NCBI RefSeq assembly: GCF_019049285.1
Contig: NZ_JAGMUL010000208.1
Span: forward strand, 124,001 to 188,000
Direction of reading: 5' to 3'
From: Streptomyces sp. AC550_RSS872
GTDB lineage: Bacteria; Actinomycetota; Actinomycetes; Streptomycetales; Streptomycetaceae
Length of the DNA stretch: 64,000 nucleotides
Position 1 is the first letter of the stretch; each line of letters opens with the position of its first letter. Below the pieces are notes generated by a model that worked only from the letters and a program-made list of their open reading frames with translations, searched no databases and had not been told where the DNA came from. Below are positions 1-7,927 of this stretch, in pieces. Position numbers and translations under genes: made by a program.

Positions 1-337
1 CCGCCTCGACGCCCTGGCCGGCCGGGTCCTCCAGCTGCCAGTCCAGGTACCGCTTGCCGGGGAAGACCGGGCAGGTGTCGCCGCAGCCCATGGTGATGCA
101 GACGTCCGACTCCTTGACCGCGTCCACGGTCAGGATCTTCGGGGTCTCGGCGGAGATGTCGATGCCGACCTCGCGCATGGCCTCAACGGCGGCGGGGTTG
201 ACCTGGTCGCCCGGGTCGGACCCGGCGGAGCGGACCTCGACGCGGTCCCCGGCCAAGTGGCTCAGCCAGGCCGCGGCCATCTGGGAACGGCCCGCGTTGT
301 GGACACAGACGAAGAGCACGGAGGGCTTGTCGGACAT
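1..337 (-). CDS. arsC: Arsenate reductase ArsC, low-molecular-weight phosphatase fold (3' part outside window)
   Basis: Reverse-strand translation starts at the ATG at 337-335 and runs off the left edge after about 112 codons. The N-terminus reads VLFVCVHNAGRSQMAAAW, the CX5R phosphate/arsenate-binding loop of the LMW-PTPase family with nucleophile C11 and R17. Later come the RSAGSDP and TMGCGDTCPVFPG segments, the latter with the additional cysteine pair of thioredoxin- or mycothiol-coupled arsenate reductases. The expected role is cytosolic reduction of arsenate to arsenite for export. An intact arsR, an arsR remnant and a flavoprotein lie next to it. A transporter gene such as acr3 may lie to the left, outside the window. 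Identity is firm; the redox partner cannot be told from this part. Confidence 0.93.
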   Translation of the reverse strand, partial: MSDKPSVLFVCVHNAGRSQMAAAWLSHLAGDRVEVRSAGSDPGDQVNPAAVEAMREVGIDISAETPKILTVDAVKESDVCITMGCGDTCPVFPGKRYLDWQLEDPAGQGVEA

Positions 338-427
338 CAGAGGTCTCTCTTGTCTTACGACGGCATCAGGAGCGAATGACATCAGCACCCGTGGTGTCAG
401 CCACCACTGATGTGACAGTATCAGCGC

Positions 428-573
428 ATGCTGACGTCAGTCGACACTGATCTGACCGGGTTCTGGCCGACCCGCTCCGCCTCCGGATCGTGACCCTGCT
501 CGCCCAGGAGACGCTGTGCACCACGCACCTGGTGGAGGAGACGGGTGCGAGGCAGACCAACCTCTCCAACCGG
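428..573 (+). pseudogene. Frameshifted ArsR-family repressor remnant
   Basis: An ATG at 428 opens MLTSVDTDL. Near 455-457 the frame then moves by one base. Reading on in the frame of position 490 gives VLADPLRLRIVTLLAQETLC and then TTHLVEETGARQTNLSN, the start of an ArsR winged helix-turn-helix up to the recognition helix. Adding back one base after the leucine codon at 452-454 joins the two parts, so a single-base deletion is the simplest explanation. After LSN the expected HLRVLREAGL wing is missing, so the gene is also truncated. It runs divergently from arsC and was probably that gene's original regulator. It cannot make a working repressor. Confidence 0.72.
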
Positions 574-786
574 TGGCCACCGAAGCCACCGGTGCGGCGG
601 CCCCTGTGCGGCCCCTGCGCGGCAGCGCATCGCGCTCATGCGGCGTGCTGCCCGCAGTCCGCCCACGCGGAGCCGACCTCGTGACGGGTGACCGGCCCAC
701 GCCACCTGCGCCGCCGTCGGGCCCGGTGAATACGTACACCGCACTGTCGGCGCAAACGCCGCATATACGGTCCGGCGCGATCTGCG

Positions 787-1041
787 TGCTGCCGCTGGGA
801 CCGGGGGCGCTGGATGCGACCGGGTACAGCCTGATCGCGCCCGTCCTTCCGGGCCTGGCCGCGCGGACCGGGGCCCGTGCGTCGGTGAGGGGCGTGCTGG
901 TGGCGGCGTCCCCCCGGGCATGGTCGCCGACTTCGCGCCGGCCGGCGCGGCAGTGGCGCGCAGGACGCGACGGTCGCGGCCGTTGTCGCCGTCACCGCCG
1001 CCGGTGTGGCCGTGATGCTCACCGGGCGCAAACGGGCCTGA
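787..1041 (+). pseudogene. MFS transporter remnant, both ends kept and the middle deleted
   Basis: One frame reads LDATGYSLIAPVLPGLAART, typical of the first transmembrane segment of MFS antiporters. The next stretch continues, after a frame change, as PPGMVADFAPAGA, the usual second-helix region. The last bases (about 955-1041) encode TVAAVVAVTAAGVAVMLTGR and end at TGA 1039-1041, which looks like a last helix and basic tail. A complete transporter needs about 400 residues and here only about 80 survive, so a large internal deletion plus frameshifts have destroyed it. Its substrate is unknown. Arsenic-region MFS proteins exist, but that link is inference. Confidence 0.55.
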
Positions 1042-1094
1042 AGGTCCCGTGCGTCGTGGTGCCCGTTGCAGTGAACCGCCGCGGTGAGTGCCGG

Positions 1095-1466
1095 TCAGGC
1101 AGCGTACTGGCCCAGTATCTGCCCCATGGCGGCAAGCACGGACGGCTCGACGCGGTAGTAGACCCAGGTGCCGCGCCGCTCGGAGGTGAGCAGGCCCGCT
1201 TCCTTCAGCTTCTTCAGGTGGTGGGAGACGGTGGGTTGGGAGACGCCGACGTCGGAGATGTCGCAGACACAGGCCTCGCCGCCCGCGTGCGAGGCGACGG
1301 CCGAGAACAGCCGCAGACGCACCGGATCACCGAGCGCCTTGAACATTCGCGCGGTCCGCTCCGCCTCCTCGGCGGTGAACGGCCGCTCGGTCAGGGGCGG
1401 GCAGCACGGCGCCACAGCCTCGGGGGCCTCGGGTTCCAGCAGCGGCAGCACGTCCGTATTCGACAT
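1095..1466 (-). CDS. arsR: ArsR/SmtB-family metalloid-responsive repressor
   Basis: This 123-residue protein has the ArsR winged helix: ARMFKALGDPVRLRLFSAV, then the metal-site-like ACVCDISDVGVSQPTVSHHL, then LKKLKEAGLLTSERRGTWVY. The CVCD motif at the start of the DNA-reading helix is the classic arsenite-binding alpha3 site. An extra CC pair lies in the N-terminal extension (APCCPPL), which could form a third ligand. It is divergent from the flavoprotein gene starting at 1811, and both promoters carry a TCTATGTTGAC element. It is therefore expected to repress itself and the oxidoreductase until arsenite binds. Family assignment is firm; the inducer is inferred from the cysteines and neighbours. 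Confidence 0.92.
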   Translation of the reverse strand: MSNTDVLPLLEPEAPEAVAPCCPPLTERPFTAEEAERTARMFKALGDPVRLRLFSAVASHAGGEACVCDISDVGVSQPTVSHHLKKLKEAGLLTSERRGTWVYYRVEPSVLAAMGQILGQYAA

Positions 1467-1490
1467 ACGTCTATGTTGACACGCGTCGAA
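1467..1490. promoter_or_regulatory. Probable ArsR operator at the arsR start
   Basis: The element TCTATGTTGAC (1470-1480), followed by ACGCGTCGAA, lies directly before the arsR start codon. It is repeated exactly at 1732-1742 on the oxidoreductase side. This matches autoregulation by the neighbouring ArsR protein; binding itself is inferred. Confidence 0.55.
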
Positions 1491-1720
1491 GCAATGCCCC
1501 AGGGGCTGCCGCCCTTCCCGCTGCCCGCAGGCGAGGCGGGCGGCGATGCGCCGGGCGATGCGCCGTCGAGCGCGCCGAGGAGGGCCAGGTAGCGGGGGGC
1601 GGGGCGGTGCCCGGTGGCTGGTGCCCGGTGGCTGGCGGTCAGGGCGATGGTGTCGATGTCCTCGACGATGCCGTCCTGCCGATGGTTACGGCACGGAGAT
1701 GCTCCGCAATAGCCCTCAAA
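1491..1720. other. Non-coding stretch between arsR and the flavoprotein gene
   Basis: No convincing gene is present. There is a short direct repeat of GGTGCCCGGTGGCTG around 1608-1635 and otherwise GC-rich filler. Decayed coding sequence is possible but nothing is recognisable. Confidence 0.4.
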
Positions 1721-1752
1721 TTCGATGAGTGTCTATGTTGACGTATATCGAA
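1721..1752. promoter_or_regulatory. Probable ArsR operator/promoter of the flavoprotein gene
   Basis: TTCGAT (1721-1726) and ATCGAA (1747-1752) form an inverted repeat around TCTATGTTGAC (1732-1742), the same element seen before arsR. AT-rich interrupted palindromes of this kind are typical ArsR/SmtB sites. It lies about 60 bases upstream of the GTG start at 1811. Confidence 0.6.
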
Positions 1753-1810
1753 TCAGTTGTAATGCTGGGTGGGTGAGGTATCGACGAACGTCGAAACAAA
1801 GGGAGTCGCC

Positions 1811-3172
1811 GTGAACGCCCCCACCACCGTCCTGCCCACCGTGGTGATCGGAGCCGGCCCCGTCGGCCTGGCCGCCGCCGCCCGCCTCGTCGAGCGCGGC
1901 CTCGAACCGCTGGTCCTGGAGGCTGGAGCAGCTGCGGGCAGCGCCGTACGGCAGTGGAGCCATGTGCGGCTGTTCTCCCCGTGGGCCGAGGTCGTCGACC
2001 AGGCCGCCGAGAAGCTCCTGGCTCCGACCTGCTGGACCGCCCCCGACGGTGCCACCTACCCCACCGGCGGTGACTGGGCTGAGCGGTACCTCCAGCCGCT
2101 CGCCGATGTCCTCGGCGACAAGGTCCGCTACGGCGCCACGGTGACCGGCGTCGCCCGCGCCGGCCGCGACCGGATCGTCGATGCGGCCCGCGAGGAGCAG
2201 CCCTTCACCGTGCACCTCACCACCGCCGACGGTGGTGAGGAGCGGATCACCGCCCGAGCGGTCATCGACGCCTCCGGCACCTGGTCGACCCCGAGCCCGC
2301 TGGGCGCCGACGGCCTCGGCGCCCTCGGTGAGAAGACCGCCGCCGACCGGATCTCCTACCGCGTCCCGGACCTCAAGGACCCGGCCGTCCGTGCCCGGTA
2401 CGCGGGCAAGCGCACCGCCGTCGTCGGCTCCGGCGCCTCCGCGTTCACCGCCCTCGCCTACCTCGCCGACCTCTCCAAGGAGGCGCCCGGCACGCATGCG
2501 GTGTGGATCCTGCGCCGCGGTATCGGCGCCCACACCTACGGCGGCGGCGAGGCCGACCAACTGCCGGCCCGCGGTGCCCTCGGTCTGGCCGCGAAGGCGG
2601 CCGTCGAAAACGGCCACGCAAGCGCGGTCACCGGCTTCCGCACCCAGGCCGTCGAGCAGGACGGCACCCGGCTCGTCCTTGTCGCGGAGGGCGACCGTCG
2701 TCTCGACCCAGTCGACGAGGTCATCGTGCTGACCGGCTTCCGCCCGGACCTGTCGTTCCTCTCCGAGGTCCGCCTCGGCCTCGACGAACGCCTCCAGGCA
2801 CCCACCGCGCTCGCCCCGCTCATCGACCCCAACGTGCACTCCTGCGGCACCGTCCACCCACACGGCGCCACCGAGCTCTCCCACCCGGAGCAGGACATCT
2901 ACCTGGTCGGCATGAAGTCCTACGGTCGCGCGCCGACGTTCCTGGCGCTGACTGGCTACGAGCAGGTCCGCTCCATCGCGGCGGCGATCGCCGGAGACCG
3001 CGAGGCCGCCGAGCGCGTGGAGCTGACCCTGCCGGAGACCGGCGTGTGCAGCGGCGGGGGCCTCCTCGAAGAGCCGGACGCCGCCCGGTCCGACACAGGC
3101 GGCGGCTGCTGCGCTGCTCCGGCCACCGTCCAGATCGGCGTCGGCGCCCCGATCGCCTCCGGAGGCTGCTGA
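1811..3172 (+). CDS. FAD/NAD(P)-dependent oxidoreductase of the arsenic locus (ArsO-like monooxygenase)
   Basis: The GTG at 1811 is preferred because GGGAG (1801-1805) precedes it; an in-frame ATG at 1769 has no comparable site. The 453-residue product has two Rossmann glycine motifs, PTVVIGAGPVGLAAAARL near the N-terminus and TAVVGSGASAFTALAYL in the middle, with a GTWSTPSPLG segment between them as in flavin-containing monooxygenase-like enzymes. The C-terminus is rich in cysteine: CSGGGLLEE, then GGGCCAAP, then a final GGC. This is unusual for the fold and could bind arsenite or another soft metal. The gene shares an operator with divergent arsR, so it is probably induced by arsenite. The substrate is not known; ArsO-type roles have been proposed for similar genes in ars operons. 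Confidence 0.8.
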   Translation: MNAPTTVLPTVVIGAGPVGLAAAARLVERGLEPLVLEAGAAAGSAVRQWSHVRLFSPWAEVVDQAAEKLLAPTCWTAPDGATYPTGGDWAERYLQPLADVLGDKVRYGATVTGVARAGRDRIVDAAREEQPFTVHLTTADGGEERITARAVIDASGTWSTPSPLGADGLGALGEKTAADRISYRVPDLKDPAVRARYAGKRTAVVGSGASAFTALAYLADLSKEAPGTHAVWILRRGIGAHTYGGGEADQLPARGALGLAAKAAVENGHASAVTGFRTQAVEQDGTRLVLVAEGDRRLDPVDEVIVLTGFRPDLSFLSEVRLGLDERLQAPTALAPLIDPNVHSCGTVHPHGATELSHPEQDIYLVGMKSYGRAPTFLALTGYEQVRSIAAAIAGDREAAERVELTLPETGVCSGGGLLEEPDAARSDTGGGCCAAPATVQIGVGAPIASGGC

Positions 3173-3212
3173 CCCCTCAAAACCATCCCTAACGGCAGGA
3201 GATGGGAGGGAC

Positions 3213-3345
3213 GTTCTGACGCTGCGCGATACGCACCCCGTGTCGGGCAAGCAGTGGACAGACAGCGGAGATCGCCCACGATAAGCGCGGCCTGAAGTCA
3301 AGGGAGGCCAATGAGGACCGACCGCCTCTTTTGGTCCTGTCGAAG
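3213..3345 (+). pseudogene. Fragment of a tyrosine integrase
   Basis: VLTLRDTHPVSGKQWTDSGD is encoded from about 3213 and is followed, one frame later, by HDKRGLKSREANEDRPPLLVL. The intact integrase at 24581-26059 contains VLTLRETRPVSGKKWTDSGE and HDKRGLK in the same order. The fragment therefore comes from a related integrase whose ends are gone and whose frame is broken near 3288-3294. It sits on the same side of a tRNA-half repeat (3552) as the intact integrase does at 26200, so it marks the end of an older inserted element containing the ars genes. Confidence 0.8.
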
Positions 3346-3464
3346 CGAATGGTTCGCGGCGACGGGGTCCTCCCAGGGGTGTGGGCGGGTGTGATCGTTC
3401 GGCGTGGAGGTCACACACCAGTCGCTGCCTGCGGCCGCTTCGCGATCAGTGCGCAGCAACGACA

Positions 3465-3499
3465 AAGAGCGGGCCCCAGTGAGACTGGTTCCCGCTCTT
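3465..3499. terminator. Hairpin terminator left of the first tRNA-half repeat
   Basis: AAGAGCGGG pairs with CCCGCTCTT, with an inner CCAGT/ACTGG stem. Its position and sequence resemble the terminator after the intact integrase at 26111-26147, so it is the leftover integrase terminator of the older element. Confidence 0.75.
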
Positions 3500-3551
3500 C
3501 ATGCTTGGCATCTGCGCTGGTCAACCGCATCGTCGTACTGGTTGAGGCGAA

Positions 3552-3593
3552 GTGCCCCCGGCAGGATTCGAACCTGCGCACACGGCTCCGGAG
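3552..3593. repeat. Attachment-site copy A: 3' half of tRNA-Arg(CCG)
   Basis: These 42 bases are identical to 10773-10814 and 26200-26241. They cover the tRNA-Arg(CCG) 3' half from the discriminator base to the anticodon arm. The sequence to the right does not continue the tRNA, so this is a recombination scar, not a gene. It separates the ars/integrase remnant from the restriction island. Confidence 0.92.
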
Positions 3594-3745
3594 GGCGGTT
3601 CGGCTGTCTGCGTTCACCCTGGTCACGGCGGTTCCAGGGCCCCGGAGTTGCTTTCCTGTCCACCGATAGTCCACAACCCCTGACGCCTCAGTGCATGCTC
3701 CTTGTTAGGTTGATCGCCCTGTCGGGTCAACATGGAGGGGGGGCC

Positions 3746-4768
3746 GTGGAGTTCCACGGTTCAGAGGTGCCATTTGCGCGCGCAGTCGAGAAGAAGTTGC
3801 TGGGGGTCGAGGTCGTCAATGTTGAGCAGCTGCTTACGCTGAACGAGCGCCAGCTGCGGTTGTTGCCCGGGATCGGGCCGAGCACCGTATCGCACATCGT
3901 CTCGGTGCTGGAGGAGGCAGGGCTATCTCTAGCTGCCGACCCATACGCGGCGTATGAATGTGCCCGCCATTCAGAGGTTGCCCGAGACGCCGAACTGCGG
4001 GCCTACTTCTTGTGTAATTCGTGTAGAGACGCTTACGCCCACCGCGCCTTCGGCGATCGGAAACCGGAGTGGGTTTCGAGGGAGCAGATCGACGGATACT
4101 GCGGCCATTGTAATGAATTCCGAGAAGTGCGCCTCTCGCAGTGGTTTCTTTGCGGTACCTGCGATCGTGTCGTGCGGTCGATCGGGCGGGGCCTTGCATC
4201 CGCCAAATTTGTTGAATCGGAGTGGGCGGACAAATTCCGGGAGACGCCGGAGTTGTCACTTCGGGAAATTGATCCGGTCGAGTTGCGCCCTCGGGGGCAG
4301 CGGTCAGACGCGGATCGGGTGGCGACAGCCGATTTTGTGGCCAATTACGTGTCAGGTGAAGCCGCGCTGGGAATCGAACTAAAAAGCGGCCGTAGTGCAC
4401 TTGCTGGAGGCGGCATAGGGAGTCCCATGTCTCAGTTTCAACTCGACACAACCGACTGCGACGACATAACGGCAGCTGCAGTAGCGTTGAACGCCCCAAT
4501 TTTCTTGGTCCACGCCCAGATCATCGGTCGAGCGCACGCACCGACAGAACGGTATGTAGGAGTGGGATTGTGGTTCGCCCGGCCGTGGGACATGCTTCAG
4601 CACTGCGAATCTGTCCGAAGACGTCCACGCGAAACGAGAGACGCTGCTTACTTCAAGACCGCTATGTTCCGACCCTTCACAGAGTTTCCTGCTTATGTGA
4701 ACAACCAATTTCCTTCCGATTTGGAATCCATGCAACGCGATGGTTTTCCTGTCCTGTACCGGCGTTGA
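3746..4768 (+). CDS. Putative PD-(D/E)XK nuclease with helix-hairpin-helix and zinc-ribbon segments
   Basis: Start GTG 3746 follows a strong GGAGGGG site (3734-3740); longer forms would read through the attachment repeat. The 340 residues show three parts. About residues 30-60 (LTLNERQLRLLPGIGPSTVS...) resemble a helix-hairpin-helix like the RNA polymerase alpha C-terminal domain. Residues 90-139 hold three CxxC pairs (C90/C93, C119/C122, C136/C139), probably one or two zinc ribbons. The last part has ATADFVANYV, then GIELKSGRSAL with E211 and K213, then SQFQLDTTDCDDI, a pattern like the D...ExK core of restriction endonucleases. It is visibly more AT-rich than neighbouring genes and precedes the methyltransferase by 205 bases on the same strand, so it may be another part of the restriction system. 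I do not recognise the exact family. Confidence 0.6.
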   Translation: MEFHGSEVPFARAVEKKLLGVEVVNVEQLLTLNERQLRLLPGIGPSTVSHIVSVLEEAGLSLAADPYAAYECARHSEVARDAELRAYFLCNSCRDAYAHRAFGDRKPEWVSREQIDGYCGHCNEFREVRLSQWFLCGTCDRVVRSIGRGLASAKFVESEWADKFRETPELSLREIDPVELRPRGQRSDADRVATADFVANYVSGEAALGIELKSGRSALAGGGIGSPMSQFQLDTTDCDDITAAAVALNAPIFLVHAQIIGRAHAPTERYVGVGLWFARPWDMLQHCESVRRRPRETRDAAYFKTAMFRPFTEFPAYVNNQFPSDLESMQRDGFPVLYRR

Positions 4769-4973
4769 CTTGAGTGACGCACGGCTGCTGTCAGCGCACG
4801 GCCTCAACCTCGTAATGCAACAGACAGGTCACCAGCAGCTACAGGCATCCTGGCTCGCTCGTTCGTGAACTGCCCCCGCAGCTCAGAAGCTGTCGCAGGT
4901 CATCAGCCGTCCGATCGAGCTCGGGTCCGTCCAGTGACGCCGCAATAGATTTCCCCCAACGACCTCGTGAGGG

Positions 4974-6458
4974 GTGCCCCGTGAGAGAATCACCGCCGTG
5001 AAAGTGATCGAGAACACCGAGGCACGACGGGTGGAGGCGCTCAGTGTCCTTGCCCCTGAGATTCAGGCCGCACTGGGGCAGTTCTTCACCCCTGCACCAG
5101 CCGCCGCCCTGATCGCCTCAATGCCTCGCCTGGACGCGCTGAGTAACACTGTGCGTGTTCTGGACCCCGGCGCCGGGGTCGGCTCGCTGACCGCCGCACT
5201 GGTGGCCCGACTGCACGAAGAGCGCCCCGGTGTGGACGTTCACGTCGTTGCTGTGGAGACCGACCCACAGGTCGTGCCCTACCTGCGAACCACGCTCAAG
5301 GAATGCAGGGACACCTACGGCACCACTTTCGACCTCGTGCAGGGCGACTACCTCACCGACGATGACGCACTCATCGACGGGCCGTTCGACCTTGTCGTCG
5401 CCAACCCGCCCTACGGAAAGCTCGCCGCAGGCAGCCTGCACCGTACGCGCATTGCGCAGCACCTGGTCGATACCAGCAACATCTACACAGCCTTCTGGGC
5501 CAGGGCGACAGCCGCCCTCGCCCCCGGCGGCCAGATCGCGATCATCGTGCCCCGCTCGTGGGCAAACGGCACCTACCACCGCGCCTTTCGGCAGTGGGTA
5601 CTCGACCGCACCAGCCTCGACCTCCTACACGTCTTCGAGAGCCGCAACACAGTGTTCGCCGACGCCGGCGTCCTCCAGGAAAACGTCATCGTGGTTGGCA
5701 CACGGGGCGACCAGCAGCCACAGGTCGTCCTGTCAGCGTCGATTGCGCATGACGACGCCCCGCTCCGCCGCACCGTCCCGTTCGACGCCGTAGTCCTGCC
5801 CGGGGACCGCGAGCGGTTTGTCCGCTTCGATGATTCCGCTGTCGTGCCGCCGGCCGTCTCATTCACCTTGGCCGACCTGGGCCTGGGCGTCAGCACGGGC
5901 AAGGTCGTCGACTTTCGCAACCGCGAGCACTTGACCGAAGACCTCGGCGCCGACGGTGTCGTGCCGATGGTCTACCAGGCCAACGTTCGCGGCGGAGAGA
6001 TCGAGTGGCCACAGCGCCCCGCGAAGAAGCCGCAGGGCTTCTCTCCCAGCACCGAGGCTGCCCGCAAACTGCTCCTGCCCGAAGGGCACTACGTCGTCAT
6101 CAAGCGCTTCTCCGCGAAGGAGGAGAAGCGGCGCGTGGTCGCGGGCGTTTGGAAGCACGAGGGCCCGGTTGCCCTGGACAACAAGACCAACTACCTGCAC
6201 GAGAAGAAGGGGCCTCTCGACCCTCAGCTCGCGCACGGGCTGATGCTCTGGCTGAACTCCTCGACGCTCGACGCGATCTTCCGCACTTTCTCCGGGCACA
6301 CCCAGGTGAACGCTGGGGACGTCAAGACGCTCCCCTTCCCCTCCCGTGACGACCTGGTGCGCTTGGCACAGAACGCGCCGGAATGGCTCCCGGAACAGAC
6401 GAAGCTCGATGCCCTCGTGGCTGACTTGTTCCCAGCTGTCGTAGGCTCCCCAGTGTGA
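4974..6458 (+). CDS. DNA adenine-N6 methyltransferase of a BsuBI/PstI-type restriction system
   Basis: This 494-residue protein has the SAM-binding motif VRVLDPGAGVGSLTAALVA near residue 60 and the catalytic motif FDLVVANPPYGKL near residue 140, which is the NPPY signature of N6-adenine methyltransferases. Further conserved stretches are IAIIVPRSWANGTYHRAFR and VFADAGVLQENVIVV. Its last four bases overlap the start of a BsuBI/PstI-family endonuclease, so the two are translationally coupled. It should methylate an adenine in the same site its partner cuts, protecting host DNA. CTGCAG is the recognition site of classic family members; that site is only a guess here. The GTG at 4974 is used; an in-frame GTG at 4998 is possible. 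Confidence 0.92.
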   Translation: MPRERITAVKVIENTEARRVEALSVLAPEIQAALGQFFTPAPAAALIASMPRLDALSNTVRVLDPGAGVGSLTAALVARLHEERPGVDVHVVAVETDPQVVPYLRTTLKECRDTYGTTFDLVQGDYLTDDDALIDGPFDLVVANPPYGKLAAGSLHRTRIAQHLVDTSNIYTAFWARATAALAPGGQIAIIVPRSWANGTYHRAFRQWVLDRTSLDLLHVFESRNTVFADAGVLQENVIVVGTRGDQQPQVVLSASIAHDDAPLRRTVPFDAVVLPGDRERFVRFDDSAVVPPAVSFTLADLGLGVSTGKVVDFRNREHLTEDLGADGVVPMVYQANVRGGEIEWPQRPAKKPQGFSPSTEAARKLLLPEGHYVVIKRFSAKEEKRRVVAGVWKHEGPVALDNKTNYLHEKKGPLDPQLAHGLMLWLNSSTLDAIFRTFSGHTQVNAGDVKTLPFPSRDDLVRLAQNAPEWLPEQTKLDALVADLFPAVVGSPV

Positions 6459-7411
6459 TCAGTACTTCACGAGCAACCGTCGAAAATGCCAGTGCCCTTC
6501 TGCAAGCTTTCGGCTTTGACAAGGTCCGCTCCAATAGCAGGTCTGCCCTTACAGCCCTCGCCCTGCTCGGCCTGGATCCCGGCGAGCCGTGGGACACGGC
6601 GACCAACCCGCGTCTCGGCGTCACGGAAGTCATGGGCGTCATAGCGGAAAGGTGGGGCAAGGAGTACGCCCCGAACTCGCGCGAGACCTTCCGCAAGCAA
6701 ACGCTCCATCAGTTCGTCGATGCGGGGTTCGCTGAGCACAACTCCGATGCTCCCGAAGGGCGCGCGGTGAACTCCTCCAAGAATAATTACCGGATCGCTC
6801 CAGCTGCTCTGTCCGTAGTGCGCCTCTTCGGCACTCGAGGATTCCAAGATGCCCTCGACGCCTGGGTAGCCGGAGCTCCCACCCAGCAGGCCGCTTACAA
6901 GGCCACCCGCGAGATGCAGATGCTCCCGGTCACGCTGCCCGATGGCTCACTGTTCCGTCTCTCTCCAGGTGGCCAGAACCCCCTGATCCGGAACATGGTC
7001 GAGGAGTTCTGTCCTCGCTTCGCCCCCGGCGGACAGGTGCTCTACCTGGGGGACGCCAAGGATCACCGCTACGACATCCGCCAAGACGACGTCTTCGCAC
7101 GTCTCGGGCTGGCTTTCGACGAGCACGGCAAGAACCCGGACCTCGTGGTCTACGACGAGCAGCGAAGTTGGCTTTTCCTGATGGAGGCCGTGACTTCTCA
7201 CGGGCCGATCGACTTCGGACGGCGTGAGCACCTGAAGAACCTCTTCGCGACGGACAAGGCAGGGCTGGTGTTCGTGAACTGCTTCCCGGACCGTGCCACG
7301 ATGCGTAAATGGCTGGCTGACCTCGCATGGGAGACTGAGGCTTGGGTGGCTGACGCGCCTGACCACCTGATCCACCTGAACGGCTCTCGGTTCCTCGGCC
7401 CCTATGAATAA
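6455..7411 (+). CDS. BsuBI/PstI-family type II restriction endonuclease
   Basis: The GTG start overlaps the methyltransferase stop (GTGA, 6455-6458). The 318-residue product carries the family signature GKNPDLVVYDEQRSWLFLME followed by AVTSHGPID, plus VLYLGDAKDHRYDIRQDDVF upstream, where acidic and lysine residues of the nuclease core lie. The N-terminal half (ATNPRLGVTEVMGVIAERWG) is the winged-helix-like part of the family. The length is normal for BsuBI/PstI enzymes, and no frameshift or missing core segment is seen, so the pair is probably active against unmodified DNA such as phage or conjugative DNA. Coupling downstream of the methyltransferase means protection is translated first. Confidence 0.93.
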   Translation: MISTSRATVENASALLQAFGFDKVRSNSRSALTALALLGLDPGEPWDTATNPRLGVTEVMGVIAERWGKEYAPNSRETFRKQTLHQFVDAGFAEHNSDAPEGRAVNSSKNNYRIAPAALSVVRLFGTRGFQDALDAWVAGAPTQQAAYKATREMQMLPVTLPDGSLFRLSPGGQNPLIRNMVEEFCPRFAPGGQVLYLGDAKDHRYDIRQDDVFARLGLAFDEHGKNPDLVVYDEQRSWLFLMEAVTSHGPIDFGRREHLKNLFATDKAGLVFVNCFPDRATMRKWLADLAWETEAWVADAPDHLIHLNGSRFLGPYE

Positions 7412-7927
7412 GCCTTATCAGCTCGCGCTCTGATTGTTGGGATTCTGCCGGCCTCCTTCTCGCGGGACTGGATGCTCTGTTGGCACGGTACGAGGCTGCC
7501 TTGAACGAGACGAGGCTCCGCGGCCGAACTGAGCTGGTGGACCGTCAGCTGGGGAAGCTTGGATCTCTGTGTGACGGTTGCTGCACTGACCTGCGATAAA
7601 GCCGTGGGCGGATCCAACTGACCGCCGAATGGCCTCCGCTATTCCCCGTGGTTCCCCGCAGCATCTGGACGGCCGCTGGCTCAGTGCAGCCCGGCTTACC
7701 GGTCTACTGATCATCGGTCTCGCTGACCAGCGAGACAGAAGAAGTCCACGGCTCTGAACAGCTCAGATGCCGTGGGCTTCTGTCGTTGTTGGTCGGCGAC
7801 GGGTGACCTTGGACGGCCCAGAGACGGCCCGGGAGTCAGTCACGAGAAGTTCCGCCGGTTGCTCGACGGCTGTGGGGTCACTGCATCCCAGCCGATGAGC
7901 CAGGCTTCACCAGCAGCACGACACCCC
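7412..7927. other. Non-coding gap after the restriction genes
   Basis: No convincing gene was found on either strand. It contains the hairpin at 7734-7784 and otherwise unassigned sequence between two converging transcription units. Confidence 0.5.
7734..7784. terminator. Bidirectional hairpin terminator
   Basis: GACAGAAG...CCACGGC pairs with GCCGTGG...CTTCTGTC around a short loop. It lies between the restriction operon (+) and the HNH gene (-), where a shared terminator is expected. Confidence 0.65.

Noticed and set aside
1546..1728. A small Arg-rich protein between arsR and the flavoprotein gene
   Set aside because: No ribosome site, extreme Arg/Gly composition from GC-rich DNA and overlap with the operator region.
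3404..3745. An N-terminal extension of the nuclease-like gene through the att site
   Set aside because: The extension crosses a terminator and the tRNA half; the GTG at 3746 has a strong ribosome site and the conserved part begins there.
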